From Fereydounia khargensis (lineage: Eukaryota; Basidiomycota; Ustilaginomycetes; Urocystidales; Fereydouniaceae), in NCBI GenBank assembly GCA_026413255.1, contig JAOCZO010000003.1, positions 490,266-554,265 of the forward strand: a stretch of 64,000 nucleotides of DNA, written 5' to 3'. Positions 1 to 10,332 of this stretch are shown here, one piece after another. Numbering within the stretch: position 1 is the stretch's first letter; each line of letters starts with the position of its first letter. The notes below the pieces were generated by a model. That model was not told the origin of the DNA, ran no database searches, and worked only from the letters and a program-made list of their open reading frames with translations. Made by a program: the position numbers and the translations under genes.

Positions 1-1
1 C

Positions 2-160
2 CATGGATCTACTCCCACACTGATCAAGAAGGTAGAGTTCCAGTGCACAGATCTCGGAACTCAGCTCAAACCCATCATCGATGCTTGGAAGGCCGATGAA
101 CAGGGACGAAAGTGCCCCCACTGTGGAAGGGTCGCCGGCGAGCGCGAGCTTCCCGCTTAA
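2..160 (+). CDS. 3' end of an unidentified gene (partial)
   Basis: An open frame enters from the left edge and stops at a TAA at 158-160, giving the last 52 residues of a protein. The tail ends in a C-P-H-C pair (KCPHCGRVAGERELPA), which looks like half of a zinc knuckle; a partner pair would have to lie upstream, outside the window. I do not recognise the family. The gene converges on the PROPPIN gene, with about 115 bases between the two stop codons. The exon start and any upstream intron cannot be seen. Confidence 0.5.
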   Translation, partial: HGSTPTLIKKVEFQCTDLGTQLKPIIDAWKADEQGRKCPHCGRVAGERELPA

Positions 161-275
161 CTCTTTAATTTACAGCATAATTCTGCCCTTTTCGCACGTC
201 TCTCTGCGCTTTTTCCTCTTGTGTACACTCGATATTCGCACTGTAATATGCATTCATGATAGGATCTGCTGCTTC

Positions 276-2957
276 TCAGTACTCCCACCCGTCACCGCGC
301 TCGCTGAATTGGCGGTACTCCTCCAGCCGGCAGCCAATCCCGCGCCTGGAACTCGCGCTCGTCTGTCTTGCATCTTCGCGGTACATGTCCAGCACCGTCG
401 ATCCGCTCGTCTTGTCCTCTTCTTCCCCAGCGTCGCTTCCGCCTGTTGTGAGTGCAAGCTTGTACCATGCACCCGAGGTGGTGATCACAATCAGACGCAG
501 GCCCGACCTGTCCCTGCCCCCATTCATCTTCCCCTCGCCCGTCCGCACCCAGCACAAGAATACCCGCTCATCCACACCTGGCTCGCCCTTGCGGATGTCA
601 CCCAGCCTTCCCTTCATCGCCGCCCAAGCGCCGTCTGTCGATTTGGCCGATCCGACCTTTCGCCGCTGCTCTTCCTCCGCTTCCTCGCTCCCGCCAAAGA
701 ACGCCGAGTCCAGCCGCGGGTCCCGCCAGCTCGCACCAAACGTCTGCAACGGCACCCGAAACTGGGCGCTGCTCCACTCGGATCGAAAGTATTGAGGAAG
801 CAGCGACGGTGGAATGTGGCTCGCCAGTTGCCCAAGCCCAGATGGGAAGAGCTTGGCCGCCCCGCTACTCAATCCTTCCGCTTTGCTCGAACCGGTGCTG
901 CCACTGCTACTCGCAGCCGCTCCACCTGCCATTCCGTCAGATCCGCCGCCCCCAGCACCAGTCATGCCATAGATGAGATCCGCAATGTCAAACATGTGAA
1001 CTGTGCCCTTGTCGCTTGCCGTCGCCAGCAACGAACCGTCTAGTGCAAACACCGTACTTAGAATTCGCGCAGGATCAGTTCCACGGCGTAGCTCACGCAC
1101 CAACACTGCGCCAAAACCAGTTCGGCCAGCAGCGCGTACCTTGGCCCCGTGCGCCGATAGCTGCTGTGAGGCTATGGTGCCATGATTCGAGTCGACAACT
1201 GTGGACCAGATACGGAGCAGTGTGCCCTTGCTTGACGCCGTAGAGAGCAGGCGTCCACACGGACTGAGGGCCAGTGACGCAATGCTCGACTCGTGTGCCA
1301 CAATGATCGTCGATGCTCCTGTGGAAGCAGATTGACCCGTGGGTCGTTTCCCTGGCATGCTTGCTGAAACGGAGCCATTGATGCCGAGCTTCAGCCGGAT
1401 GATTTGTACGTGCCCCTTCTGACGTCCTGGTAGGGCAACAATGGCGTCTCCCTTGGCACTGGTCGGCTCGCCATCGGGCAAGAAAGGTGCAACAGCGGCG
1501 AGCCCGCCGACATTCTTGTAGGTGCTGACAGACACCCGCTTTGTCAAGGTCCACCCGGGGTCCGAGTCGCTGCCTGTGCTGCGTGAGCCAGAGACGGAGG
1601 AGTCTCGAGAGCCGGCCAGTTCAAAGACGATTGCCTTCGAAGTGAGCAGAACCACAAGCACGGCAGCCATGCGGATCGGCGACGGTGTTCGAGCTCCTCC
1701 AGAGCCGTTGTTTGATGCCTCCCGGCTCTTGGCTCGAAGGGGAATGGACGCAACATGTATGCCACGAACCATCTCGCCAAACTCGAGTTCGGCTACCTCT
1801 CTTCCCTTGATAGGTTGGCGAGCACGAGGTTTAGCGGCAGAGGCCGCTCTCCTCTGAGATGTTTCTGAGCTGGAGAGGATGCTGCTGCTAGTTGATGAAG
1901 ACAATGACCGTGACGGAATCGACCGAGATGATGGTGATGATGATGCGGACGCCGAGGAGACGGTCGAGGCGGCGAGGGAGACAGGCTTGGGTGAAAGCGA
2001 AGTGCCCGAGACTGAGCGAGCCGTGTCAGGCGAAGAAGTCAAGCTGAAGGCGGGCGACTGACGTGCTAAGGAGTCGGTGTTCCCGAAGTCGTCATGCATG
2101 GGCTCAGGAGAGGGTGAGGGTGGCCTGAATGGCTCATCTATGGCGAAAGGGTCATCCAGACCAGCCGAGCTCGCAGAGATAGAGGCAGTCGACGATCGAA
2201 GCGAAAGGAGACGTGAAGCCGAAGGCAGCACAGTACTCTCCGCACCAGTACTGTCCACCGACGCTACACTCAAGCTCAAATCAGCTGGTGATGACTGAGG
2301 TCGGGGGCCTACCTCTGGAGAGTTTGAGTCAAAGTCGAGGAGAGACGAGCGCGAGAAACGGAGGCTGTTTGGGGGCGAATCGGCTGATGATGAGGATGTA
2401 GGAGAGGATGGACCCGCCGTGTTCGACAGGTATGAAGAAGCTGATGGTATCGTTTGTGGTTCATCCTCGAGAACTAGACTGTCAAAGCGAGAGCCTGCAG
2501 AGAAGATCGTCGAGGCACTGCGAGATGGAGGATTGCTGGTACTCTCTTTGGGTTGCGGGTGTGTGTACTGGTCCGCGTCATATTCGGCTGCCTGGTCCCA
2601 GAGGACAACCTTGTTGGGCGCAAACTTGGGCACGCGGCCTCCGCCGACAAGAACTAGGAGCGAGGTATGATGCACGGCGGCTACGTGTGCAAGTCCACCC
2701 TGTGATGAGGGCCATGACTTGCGCGCCACCAACTTTAGAGGATCCGAGTGGGCCACAAGAAAGCCGCTGGAGGTGGCGCAACAGAAGAGGGCTGGATCTG
2801 AGAGCGTATTGTTGCTGGTTGACTGGACTGTGGCCAGAGTGGAGGGTGCCACAGTCAATGGCGATGGGTATGATGCATGCTGAGGGGAGGAGAAGGAGGC
2901 ATTGATAAAGACGGGAGCTGGAGCATGTGATTCGATTGTGTGCCTGGGAAGATGCAT
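276..2957 (-). CDS. HSV2: PROPPIN beta-propeller protein, HSV2 / WIPI3-4 type
   Basis: Single-exon gene of 893 residues. PROPPINs are seven-bladed WD40-like propellers that bind PI3P and PI(3,5)P2 on endosomes and autophagic membranes. The phosphoinositide-binding signature is L-R-R-G at 623-626 in the context ELRRGTDPARILS, followed by DGSLLATASDKGTVHMFDI. The LRRGTDPA form fits the Hsv2/WIPI3-4 branch rather than Atg18/WIPI1-2, which carry FRRG. Another propeller repeat is visible in SSIASLALSPCGRLLSTAS. The protein is about twice the usual length because roughly 270 Ser-rich residues (about 122-390) separate KVVLWD from the next strand, EFGEMVRGIHV. A second low-complexity Gly/Ser stretch follows the LRRG region. 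The ATG at 2957 is the first in the frame. The gene is divergent from U1-C. Confidence 0.85.
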   Translation of the reverse strand: MHLPRHTIESHAPAPVFINASFSSPQHASYPSPLTVAPSTLATVQSTSNNTLSDPALFCCATSSGFLVAHSDPLKLVARKSWPSSQGGLAHVAAVHHTSLLVLVGGGRVPKFAPNKVVLWDQAAEYDADQYTHPQPKESTSNPPSRSASTIFSAGSRFDSLVLEDEPQTIPSASSYLSNTAGPSSPTSSSSADSPPNSLRFSRSSLLDFDSNSPEVGPRPQSSPADLSLSVASVDSTGAESTVLPSASRLLSLRSSTASISASSAGLDDPFAIDEPFRPPSPSPEPMHDDFGNTDSLARQSPAFSLTSSPDTARSVSGTSLSPKPVSLAASTVSSASASSSPSSRSIPSRSLSSSTSSSILSSSETSQRRAASAAKPRARQPIKGREVAELEFGEMVRGIHVASIPLRAKSREASNNGSGGARTPSPIRMAAVLVVLLTSKAIVFELAGSRDSSVSGSRSTGSDSDPGWTLTKRVSVSTYKNVGGLAAVAPFLPDGEPTSAKGDAIVALPGRQKGHVQIIRLKLGINGSVSASMPGKRPTGQSASTGASTIIVAHESSIASLALSPCGRLLSTASSKGTLLRIWSTVVDSNHGTIASQQLSAHGAKVRAAGRTGFGAVLVRELRRGTDPARILSTVFALDGSLLATASDKGTVHMFDIADLIYGMTGAGGGGSDGMAGGAAASSSGSTGSSKAEGLSSGAAKLFPSGLGQLASHIPPSLLPQYFRSEWSSAQFRVPLQTFGASWRDPRLDSAFFGGSEEAEEEQRRKVGSAKSTDGAWAAMKGRLGDIRKGEPGVDERVFLCWVRTGEGKMNGGRDRSGLRLIVITTSGAWYKLALTTGGSDAGEEEDKTSGSTVLDMYREDARQTSASSRRGIGCRLEEYRQFSERGDGWEY

Positions 2958-3541
2958 CGCTGCGAACTGAGTCTAGGAATACAGTGACCAGGGGAAAGCG
3001 GACTACGAAGAGTGCATGGGCATGGCGAGGATGCTCGTTGGTCGCTTGCTGTTGAATGTGATGGTGAGAGGAGGTGAGAGGTCAGTGTGGGAGGGAAAAG
3101 CGAGAGGGGGAGAGGGAGACCAGATTGCGCAGTCAAATGTCACCAAGCCAGTCAGTCACTCAGTCAGTCAGTCACTCAGTCAGTCAGTCACACGCTATCA
3201 GTCGTGCGTCTCCCCTGCGTGTGCGTGTGCATGTGAGCCCAACACCAAAATCCAACAGGTGACAGACACACGCAAATGTGGAGCTCTCGTTTCTGTCACC
3301 TTTGGGCTGCTCACGAGAGAGGGATGGACGCGGCGGTTCGGATCCGGATCTGAGCGGCAGATGGAACCCTTTCTGTGCGTCGACTGGGCGAATCCAAAAG
3401 CAAAGACGAAGGAAGACAGAGACATCGGTACTGCAACTAGACGAGACTCACGGTTACGCCAGCCAGTCGACGACTAACACACGCAGCCCTCGTTCTTCCA
3501 GCACACCATCACTCATCAAGCGTGGCCCTCTCTTGCTCATA
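2958..3541. promoter_or_regulatory. divergent intergenic region, PROPPIN / U1-C
   Basis: 584 bases between two divergent start codons, so both promoters should lie here. It holds a CAGT microsatellite (listed separately). I see no open frame with coding character and no clear TATA box. Confidence 0.45.
3149..3190. repeat. (CAGT)n microsatellite with periodic CACT variants
   Basis: CAGT units interrupted at regular steps by CACT, giving blocks of two or three CAGT followed by one CACT. It lies in the shared 5' region of the PROPPIN and U1-C genes. Confidence 0.9.
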
Positions 3542-4413
3542 ATGGGCAAGCACTATTGTGGTGCGTACTCACATCACCAATCCGTGTCCATGCAGGCTCT
3601 CTTGCGTCTCGCACCTGACACTGACCCTTTGCGTTGTCCTCCTTACAGACTACTGCGACGTCTTTTTGACCCACGATTCCACATCCGTACGCAAGGCGCA
3701 TAACAGTGGTCGTAACCATCTCCAGAATGTGAGGGACTACTATCTCTGTGAGTTGAATATCCCCTGTCCTCTCCTGTCCTCTTCCTACTATCTTCTCTTG
3801 TACCCAAAACCCCCAGCTGCTGACACTGCCTTTGTTCTTCTTCTCATCCCTTGTGTATCCAGCTCTCGACCAGGGACAGGTACAAAAGATTGTGGATGAC
3901 CTCACAAGATCTTACGAGGCCCAGGGGCTTCCGCCACCTCGTGACCTGCTCCAGCCGCTCTCGACTGCACCCATGACCTTTGGCGCAGGTCCGCTTAGTG
4001 GTCTCAACGCAACCGGTGGTGGCTTTACCACCCGAGGGCCTGGTGCCATGGCTGCGGGACTGCCTCCTCCACAGCAGTTCAATCGCTACAACGCACCACC
4101 TATGTCCGGCTCTGACCGTGCTCCCTCCGGATACCCACCGCGCGGTCCACCCCCTTCGTTCGGTGCACCTCCTCCCTCTGCATCTGGATACCCTAATGTT
4201 CCTCCACCCAACATGATGGGCGGCAGCGGGCCACCTCCTTCATCTGGAGGCTACCAGAGCCGAGGCCCTCCTCCGCACTTTAATGCTCCTCCGCCTTCCT
4301 CGGCTGGCCTCCCTCCGCCGCCGCAAGGGATGGGTCTACGTGGTCCCCCGCCAGACATGAGCCGTCCTCCTCCGCGATTCAACCGGCCTCCACCTGGCTA
4401 TGCACCCCGCTAA
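3542..4413 (+). CDS. YHC1: U1 small nuclear ribonucleoprotein C
   Basis: U1-C sits in the U1 snRNP and stabilises pairing of U1 snRNA with the 5' splice site. Three exons: 3542-3560, 3649-3747 and 3863-4413. They join in frame to 222 residues. The N-terminus is the family hallmark [17 protein letters not shown], a matrin-type C2H2 zinc finger with ligands C6, C9, H24 and H30 (spacing CX2C..HX5H), followed by the [20 protein letters not shown] helix. The C-terminal two thirds is Pro/Gly/Met-rich low complexity, as usual for the family. The first exon is only 19 bases and splits codon 7. The start is fixed by the invariant N-terminus. Confidence 0.95.
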
Positions 4414-4796
4414 GCGCTCAGCTCAGCTCTGCTCAGCTCGACCCAGTCAAGTCTAGGCGAGCGGGCTAACGCTCTTGTAGTATCTTGTCTTCCTGTCCAA
4501 GTATTGCTCGTACCTGTACTATCATCCAACGTCTTCTGCAAGGCTCGAATGTCGGGTCTACATTACGACATAAAACTGATTTCCACACAGACTCTGGCCT
4601 CAGGCTGATGCATGTTCTTGTTTCTACCGATTTTTTTATCGCATGTGACGCCAGGGCTACCGCTGCTACTCTCGCCTGTCCACCGAACGAGTTTACGGCG
4701 TGGGGATGGGAGCAGTGCGTGCACGAGACAGGGTGCACTGCGAGGGAACCGGACCGAACTGGACTCAAAGGCGTGTGTGGGTGTGGGTGTGACTGT
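4414..4796. other. convergent intergenic region
   Basis: 383 bases between the convergent U1-C and NDUFA8-type genes, so it should hold both 3' UTRs. It starts with short CTCAG/GCTC repeats just after the U1-C stop. I see nothing else in it. Confidence 0.4.
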
Positions 4797-5432
4797 CTAT
4801 CGCTGGACACCGCTCCAGATAGGGTTTTTCTTTTCGTGGATTTGCGGCTGGCCTTCTGGCGAGCCAGGAATCTTCTTGGCCAGTTTCTGTACGAAAGGAA
4901 AGAGACAGCAGCCAGTCTTGTTAGTACGCTACAGAAACAGATCGTCGTGTTCTCTTTTGCTGGAGGGGCACTGTGACTCACAAGCTTGTCAAAGACACAC
5001 TGGTTGAGTGTTCGCTCGGGCTTGCGGCACATGTAGAGCTCCTGGTTGTGCTTTTCAAGACATTGCCAGTGCTCCTCCCACTCCTTACCGCAGTTCTCGC
5101 TGAGCTTTCGGATGCTGTGCGGCAAGAGATAGATAAGCAAAGGCGGCCAGGAACTGAGTGACGACGGGGTAGGCAAGGGTGACTCACAGGTCCTGGGCAC
5201 ATCGGGTGACTCTCCTGCCCTCCTTGAGGCAGTGGGCCGGGTCTCGGTTCTCGTTCTTGCAGAGCATAAAGTCCTCGTTGACCTCCTTGCAGTGCTCTCC
5301 GATGAAGAAGCTGGCCGACTTGAGCGGCGCAGATGTGACACCGAGCTCGTCTACCTTGGGCTGGCTCGAAGGCATGGGAGCCGGGTCAATGTACGGCGTT
5401 GAGGGGAAGTTGGCATTGCGGTGAGACGCCAT
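4797..5432 (-). CDS. NADH:ubiquinone oxidoreductase subunit, NDUFA8 type (twin CHCH)
   Basis: Accessory subunit of mitochondrial complex I, located on the intermembrane-space face. Minus-strand exons 5188-5432, 4982-5114 and 4797-4886 join in frame to 155 residues. Two CX9C-type coiled-coil-helix-coiled-coil-helix units can be seen: C-KEVNEDFMLCKNENRDPAHC-LKEGRRVTRC and C-GKEWEEHWQC-LEKHNQELYMC-RKPERTLNQC. These disulfide helices are the family signature and imply Mia40-dependent import. The C-terminus KKIPGSPEG..IHEKKNP matches the conserved tail of the family. The length (155) is normal. The gene is divergent from a second mitochondrial gene, the PPR-like protein. Confidence 0.93.
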
Positions 5433-5941
5433 GGTCGCTACTTATGCGTGGCTATAGCCAGGACAGGTGAAAGAAACGAGTTGAGTTGTGACCGTGCGAA
5501 ATGCGAAACGTTGTCGGAGTCGTGCCGCAAGCCAAGCAAGGGTTGAGGTCGGGTGGTGATAGCGGTGAGTGGCAGGATGAATCAGTGCAAGCTCCAAGCC
5601 GCTGCCTGCTTCCTTCGGATGGTGCCGACCGCGTCCTTCGATCACCCTTCAGCAACCAGCCAGTCTGCCTCGCTTCTCACTCAGCCTTTCGCGCTTACTG
5701 CATTTCAAATCGGTTCCGCCGTGAGTTAGGAATGAGCTTTTTTGCCATTCCCCAGTGCAGCTCCACACGGTTAGACTTTCTTTTCTGATTTTTCCCTTGG
5801 TCCATTCTTCCTGCACAGAGCAACGGAGAGGTTGCGAGAGGGGTCTCAATCGGAAAACAAGACTCAACTCCCTACTCACTTTCTCATTCTGCTCTGCCTC
5901 CTCACCACTACGCCCGCCCAGCAAGCTCCTAACACGGCGTC
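5433..5941. promoter_or_regulatory. divergent promoter region of two mitochondrial genes
   Basis: 509 bases between the start codons of the complex I subunit and the PPR-like protein. No ORF with coding character is visible. A shared bidirectional promoter is inferred from the layout only. Confidence 0.4.
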
Positions 5942-8794
5942 ATGAAGAGGACGGGCATGACCGCCTTCAGACTGGCCTGTATCCGTGCCCAGTCTCGACC
6001 TGACTTGGCTCTGCCTGGGCTTGTCGTGGGTGCCCCGCTCCTGTCGGCCCATGCATCGCTCCCGCCTCCCTTCCTGGCACCCTCATTGATCGGCCAAGTC
6101 GCCTTTAACCACTCTTCGTCGCCGTCCCGACAGTCTCAGGCTCCTGACCGTGATGAGCGTTTCGGAAGCTCTTCAGCCTCTCGCCCGCAAGGACCCAACC
6201 GTGGTCGTCAGGAATTCTCTGGATCTCAGAGCAAGAAGCAGCCCAAGCGTCCGAACTCGTCTACGCCTCCTAAGAAGTCAGGCAAACGATCGGATACGGA
6301 CCGCGTTCCGCTCGCGAGCGAAGCTCATGCTCTCAAAGGACAGCTTGACAGACAAACCAAAGCCGTCGACAAGCTCATGTTCAAGATGCAAAGGCAGAAG
6401 GCCGCTGACTTGTTCAAAAAGGCAACGCAGGACTTTCGAGTCCCACTCGCGCGGCTTCGAAGAGCACTCGCCGAACGAGACCAGACCGAGACCGTCGAGC
6501 AATCTTTTGTCGCTGCTGCCCGCGTCCGAGCCTGCTTCAACTCGCTCATGGACATGGGAATGAGGGCCCGCTCTGTCAGCCAAGTGTGGAAGCTCAAGGA
6601 ATCCATGAAGAAGGACGGCATTTTCCCCAACGCGTCCACTCTCAATATCCTACTCGACGGAACGCTCAAATACGCTCGCGCCCGTCATGGTCATGAATGT
6701 TTCGCACAGGAAAACGTCAAATTCAACCGCTGCCTCACCCTATACGACGGCGTTATCGAAACTCTCTGGAAAGAAGCACTTCCACAAACGTATGGTGCCA
6801 GGGCTGGCCCGCCCTTGAGCGCAAATGAGATCACTCACCTCATCAAGACCAAAGACATGAGCTATCACGCTCGTCGCAATCTCCAGTCTCGTTTCGGTGC
6901 CATTCTCGAGATTCGAGAGCACCCGGAGGTGCTTGCTAGCCTTCTCAACACATATCTCAATGTTCTAGGTCACGGTCGGGATTATGTGCGACTCTGGGCC
7001 CTTTTCGACATCCTATGTCCCGATCCGACTACAGTTCCCAAGCCAGAGAATGTCCTCGGCGACCGCACTCATTTCACTACCATGCTGTCTCACATTCGCC
7101 CTCCCGACGACCTCAACGAAGACAAGGCGCGAAGAGCATATGAGCAGGACGTTCTAAAGGTCTGGAATCGGTGGCAGGCGAGAATGGACCACGCGCTCCG
7201 CTCACCGTCGACTCCATCCAATGCCGCCGAGGTCGCTGCTGCTCGAAGGGCCTCAGAGCAGCCAAGGGAGAGTCAGGCGCGTCGCACAGACCAGATTGGC
7301 GAATGCGATTCAGCTGGGGACTCGAGTGCTGCATCATGTGGTGTGATGATTGACCAGATTGGCTTGGGAGCCCTTATTTCCAAGGGCTCCTATTTCGACC
7401 GCGAAAGACAACACTGGCTTGCTCCGGTGCTCGAAAAGTACCTTGGCCTCAGCCATGCTGACGCCAGCGGGATCATCCAACAACCGAAAGAGATTTTGCG
7501 GCCAGTTCACGAGCCATTGGTCAAGATAACTTCTCCGGAACTGGCCAGAGCTATTCTGAGGGCCCATCTGAGGACAGGATCGTGGCAACAGGGCGCCAAT
7601 TACTTTTCTCAGATCTGGGCCATCTCAACCGATTATGGCCAGGCACGACCGGTCAAAGGGATGCCTTTTGGACCTTTGATCAGCAGAGTCTCGGCCGACC
7701 AGGCGATCACCATGCTCTCCGCTCGTCCGGATCCTGTTGGCTGCGTTCTCCTCATTGATCAAATGCGCGCTGCTGTAGAGGCGAATCAAACGGACTCCTC
7801 TGATTGGATACCTGCGAGCTACAACTACGAGCGGACGATGCGAAGTATCGCGGACACCATCGGGATGAAGCCTCAAGGCCACTCGGCAAAGGTCATGAAG
7901 AAGGGAAGTTCGAAGCACTGGGAGCTTGCCAAAAAGGTCATGAAACAGTTCCTCCAGGATAGACCTGCCGAGATGCGTCTGTCAAAGGCAGAAGGAGGGT
8001 CAGACGGCTCTCCGTCCTCATTCGCGCGAAAGAACAGCTCCGACCAACTTCTGGAAATTTACCAGGACGAGCACTGTCGACTACTGGAGTCTTTCTTGAA
8101 GATCGCCCGGCATGGCGGTCATGATGCGGACGAGAAGGTCAAGGTCAACTGTGCTCGTGATGCTCTGGATCTGCTTGATGCTCATATCGGCCTCCAAGAC
8201 GGTGGAATCCGCATCATCGCAGGCGTACCAGAGACGGAGGTCAACGATCTGCGGGATGTGACATCCAAGGCTAAGGGTTTGCCTAGGCACAAGGGATCAA
8301 GCCATGTTCCTGAGGCGGCTTTCTACCTGGACCGGGTATCCAAGACATTTGGCACGGCAACAGCGCTGATCCGGACCACGGTTCTGGCACTCAACACGGG
8401 CGAGATGGGATCGCGTCTGGCGAGCAAGGAGCGGGTTGTCATTTGGAAAGAGCTGGTGCGGCGTTTGCGAGAGATTCGGGACGAATGCGCCAACATCATC
8501 GAGGACGGCATCGAAAAGTTGGACAAGAACTCTGAGATTTACGGCCGACTGGAGAAAGAGATGCGCAACGTGCAGCGTTACAAGACGGCTCAATGGATGC
8601 AAAAAGGTGCGGTGCTCAACTCGGATAACGAGTCGACGCCGAGGACCAGGCTGATGCTGAGCACGGACGACTTACGGGTGCTCTCTGAAGAGGGAACGGA
8701 TGAGGATGAGGTTGAGGAAGAGGAAGTCTCTCGGCCAAACACTCGGAGAGGCCAGGCGATGGAGCGTGAGCTGCATCGCTGGGTCAAGGGTTGA
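5942..8794 (+). CDS. PPR-like mitochondrial protein
   Basis: Single-exon gene, 950 residues. The first 60 residues are rich in Arg, Ser, Leu and Ala with almost no acidic residues (MKRTGMTAFRLACIRAQSR...), as in a mitochondrial presequence. A basic low-complexity linker follows. Around residues 185-240 there is a helix-turn-helix pair typical of pentatricopeptide repeats (FNSLMDMGMRARSVSQVWKL, then GIFPNASTLNILLDG). Further paired helices run through the middle. The tail is acidic (DEDEVEEEEVSRPN). PPR proteins bind organelle RNA and act in its processing or translation; which RNA this one binds cannot be read from the sequence. The ATG at 5942 is the first in the frame. It could also be a diverged mitoribosome-associated helical repeat protein. 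Confidence 0.65.
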   Translation: MKRTGMTAFRLACIRAQSRPDLALPGLVVGAPLLSAHASLPPPFLAPSLIGQVAFNHSSSPSRQSQAPDRDERFGSSSASRPQGPNRGRQEFSGSQSKKQPKRPNSSTPPKKSGKRSDTDRVPLASEAHALKGQLDRQTKAVDKLMFKMQRQKAADLFKKATQDFRVPLARLRRALAERDQTETVEQSFVAAARVRACFNSLMDMGMRARSVSQVWKLKESMKKDGIFPNASTLNILLDGTLKYARARHGHECFAQENVKFNRCLTLYDGVIETLWKEALPQTYGARAGPPLSANEITHLIKTKDMSYHARRNLQSRFGAILEIREHPEVLASLLNTYLNVLGHGRDYVRLWALFDILCPDPTTVPKPENVLGDRTHFTTMLSHIRPPDDLNEDKARRAYEQDVLKVWNRWQARMDHALRSPSTPSNAAEVAAARRASEQPRESQARRTDQIGECDSAGDSSAASCGVMIDQIGLGALISKGSYFDRERQHWLAPVLEKYLGLSHADASGIIQQPKEILRPVHEPLVKITSPELARAILRAHLRTGSWQQGANYFSQIWAISTDYGQARPVKGMPFGPLISRVSADQAITMLSARPDPVGCVLLIDQMRAAVEANQTDSSDWIPASYNYERTMRSIADTIGMKPQGHSAKVMKKGSSKHWELAKKVMKQFLQDRPAEMRLSKAEGGSDGSPSSFARKNSSDQLLEIYQDEHCRLLESFLKIARHGGHDADEKVKVNCARDALDLLDAHIGLQDGGIRIIAGVPETEVNDLRDVTSKAKGLPRHKGSSHVPEAAFYLDRVSKTFGTATALIRTTVLALNTGEMGSRLASKERVVIWKELVRRLREIRDECANIIEDGIEKLDKNSEIYGRLEKEMRNVQRYKTAQWMQKGAVLNSDNESTPRTRLMLSTDDLRVLSEEGTDEDEVEEEEVSRPNTRRGQAMERELHRWVKG

Positions 8795-9337
8795 GGCGAC
8801 ATTGCTCGCTCGCATTCCATTCTCCTTTCTTTTTCGGTATCGGAACTGCGCAGGTTCTTGCAATGTAACATTACAGACTACCGTTCTCGCAATCAAACAG
8901 CGTTCGATCTATAAGCCAGTATACTCTGGTGTCACAAGTTTCTATAGTAGCATCTTGTCAAGCTGTACCATATGGATCTGCAGAATGTACTGGCGATATC
9001 ATTTGGACAGAAACGCAAAATGGGAATGGCCCAAGCCGCAAGTTTTGGGTATTCCGCACGAGAAGGAGCGAGTTGAATTTTGGGTGTGAACGGGCCAGGC
9101 TCCGTGGCTAGCTAGGATGCAGTTGCATGGCGTGCCGAGTGCGGCTGCGCAGCAGTGCAGCTTCTGGGGCGTCGTCTCTCTTGCACTCCACACGCACACG
9201 CACATACACGCCGTCACAGTCACGCTCGCAGGCAGTGCCTTTGAACCCTTACCGTCTTTCACCATCTCCCTCTCTCTCCACAAAATCCACCTGCAATCAC
9301 TTCAGGCTAGCAAGATTGGATCAATAGAGCATTCAGA
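8795..9337. other. intergenic region upstream of CHMP1
   Basis: 543 bases between two plus-strand genes. It contains the PPR gene 3' UTR and the CHMP1 5' region, including an ACACGC-rich stretch near 9189-9210. I see no gene. Confidence 0.4.
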
Positions 9338-10332
9338 ATGAGCGGTCTCGAGAGTACGTACCTGCTGCATTGAGCGCTTACAGCTTGAAAGTGGCACCCG
9401 TCTGAAATGATCTCATCTATCTAACTCACATTCCCTGGCCATCCTCGCTCGCAATCTACAGAGTCACTCTTCCAACTCAAGGTCAGTCGAAGCCAAGGAT
9501 GACTGAGGGGACAATGACGACAAATGCAACTGACTAATCATCTCTGCGCTTCTGTCTCGATCCTGACTCCAGTTCACGGCCAAGTCGCTGGAGCGACAAG
9601 CGCGCAAGGCGACCAAGGACGAGGGGTCAGAGAAGGCAAAGCTGAAGAAGGTGAGTGATGATTGACAACACTCACATCCCATACTCGTACTCGGCAGGCG
9701 GGACACTGACCTGGTCCATGCTCTTCTTCTTCAGGCTCTGGCGCAAGGTAACACGGAGGGAGCGCGGATCTATGCGTCGAACGCGATCCGAAAGAAGAAC
9801 GAGAGCTTGAATCTGCTTCGGCTGGCCAGTCGAATTGATGCAGTCGCAAGCCGGGTCGAGACGGCGGTAACTATGCGTCAGGTGACGGGAAGTATGGCCT
9901 CGGTCGTCAAGGGGATGGACAAGGCGATGGAAAGCATGAATCTCGAAAAGGTGAGCTGGTCGAAAGCAAAAGCAAGGAGAAGACACACACAGACACAGAG
10001 AGAGAGCTGAGCATAGCACTTTTGTGTAGATTTCGATGGTGATGGACAAGTTCGAAACGCAGTTCGAGGACCTGGATGTGCAGACATCGTACATGGAAGG
10101 GACAATTGGCAACACGACAGCGCAGACGACACCTCAAGATCAGGTGGATCTGCTCATGCAGCAGGTGGCGGACCAGAACGGCATCGAACTCAACCAGCAG
10201 CTCGGCGAGGCTGGTCTTGAGGGCAAGGTGGCTGAGCTCCAGGCGCCTCAGGCAGCAGAGAAGGGCAAGGACAAGGAGAAGGAGGATGATGCGTTGGCGG
10301 AGCGTCTGCGGGCACTCCGGCCAGCCAGCTGA
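9338..10332 (+). CDS. DID2: ESCRT-III-associated protein CHMP1 / Did2
   Basis: Did2/CHMP1 caps ESCRT-III filaments on endosomes and recruits the AAA ATPase Vps4. Exons 9338-9353, 9462-9481, 9573-9650, 9735-9950 and 10030-10332 join in frame to 210 residues. The Snf7-family core is clear: [19 protein letters not shown], then [39 protein letters not shown] and the [17 protein letters not shown] helix. The C-terminus [10 protein letters not shown] is a MIT-interacting motif of type 1 (L-x-x-R-L-x-x-L-R), the Vps4 docking site. The two 5' exons are 16 and 20 bases, so the start is only found by splicing. The length matches yeast Did2 and human CHMP1. Confidence 0.95.

Noticed and set aside
81-1043. 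Plus-strand open frame of 320 codons
   Set aside because: It lies antisense to the PROPPIN gene, including its LRRG region, and has no domain of its own. It is a shadow frame caused by GC-rich codon use.
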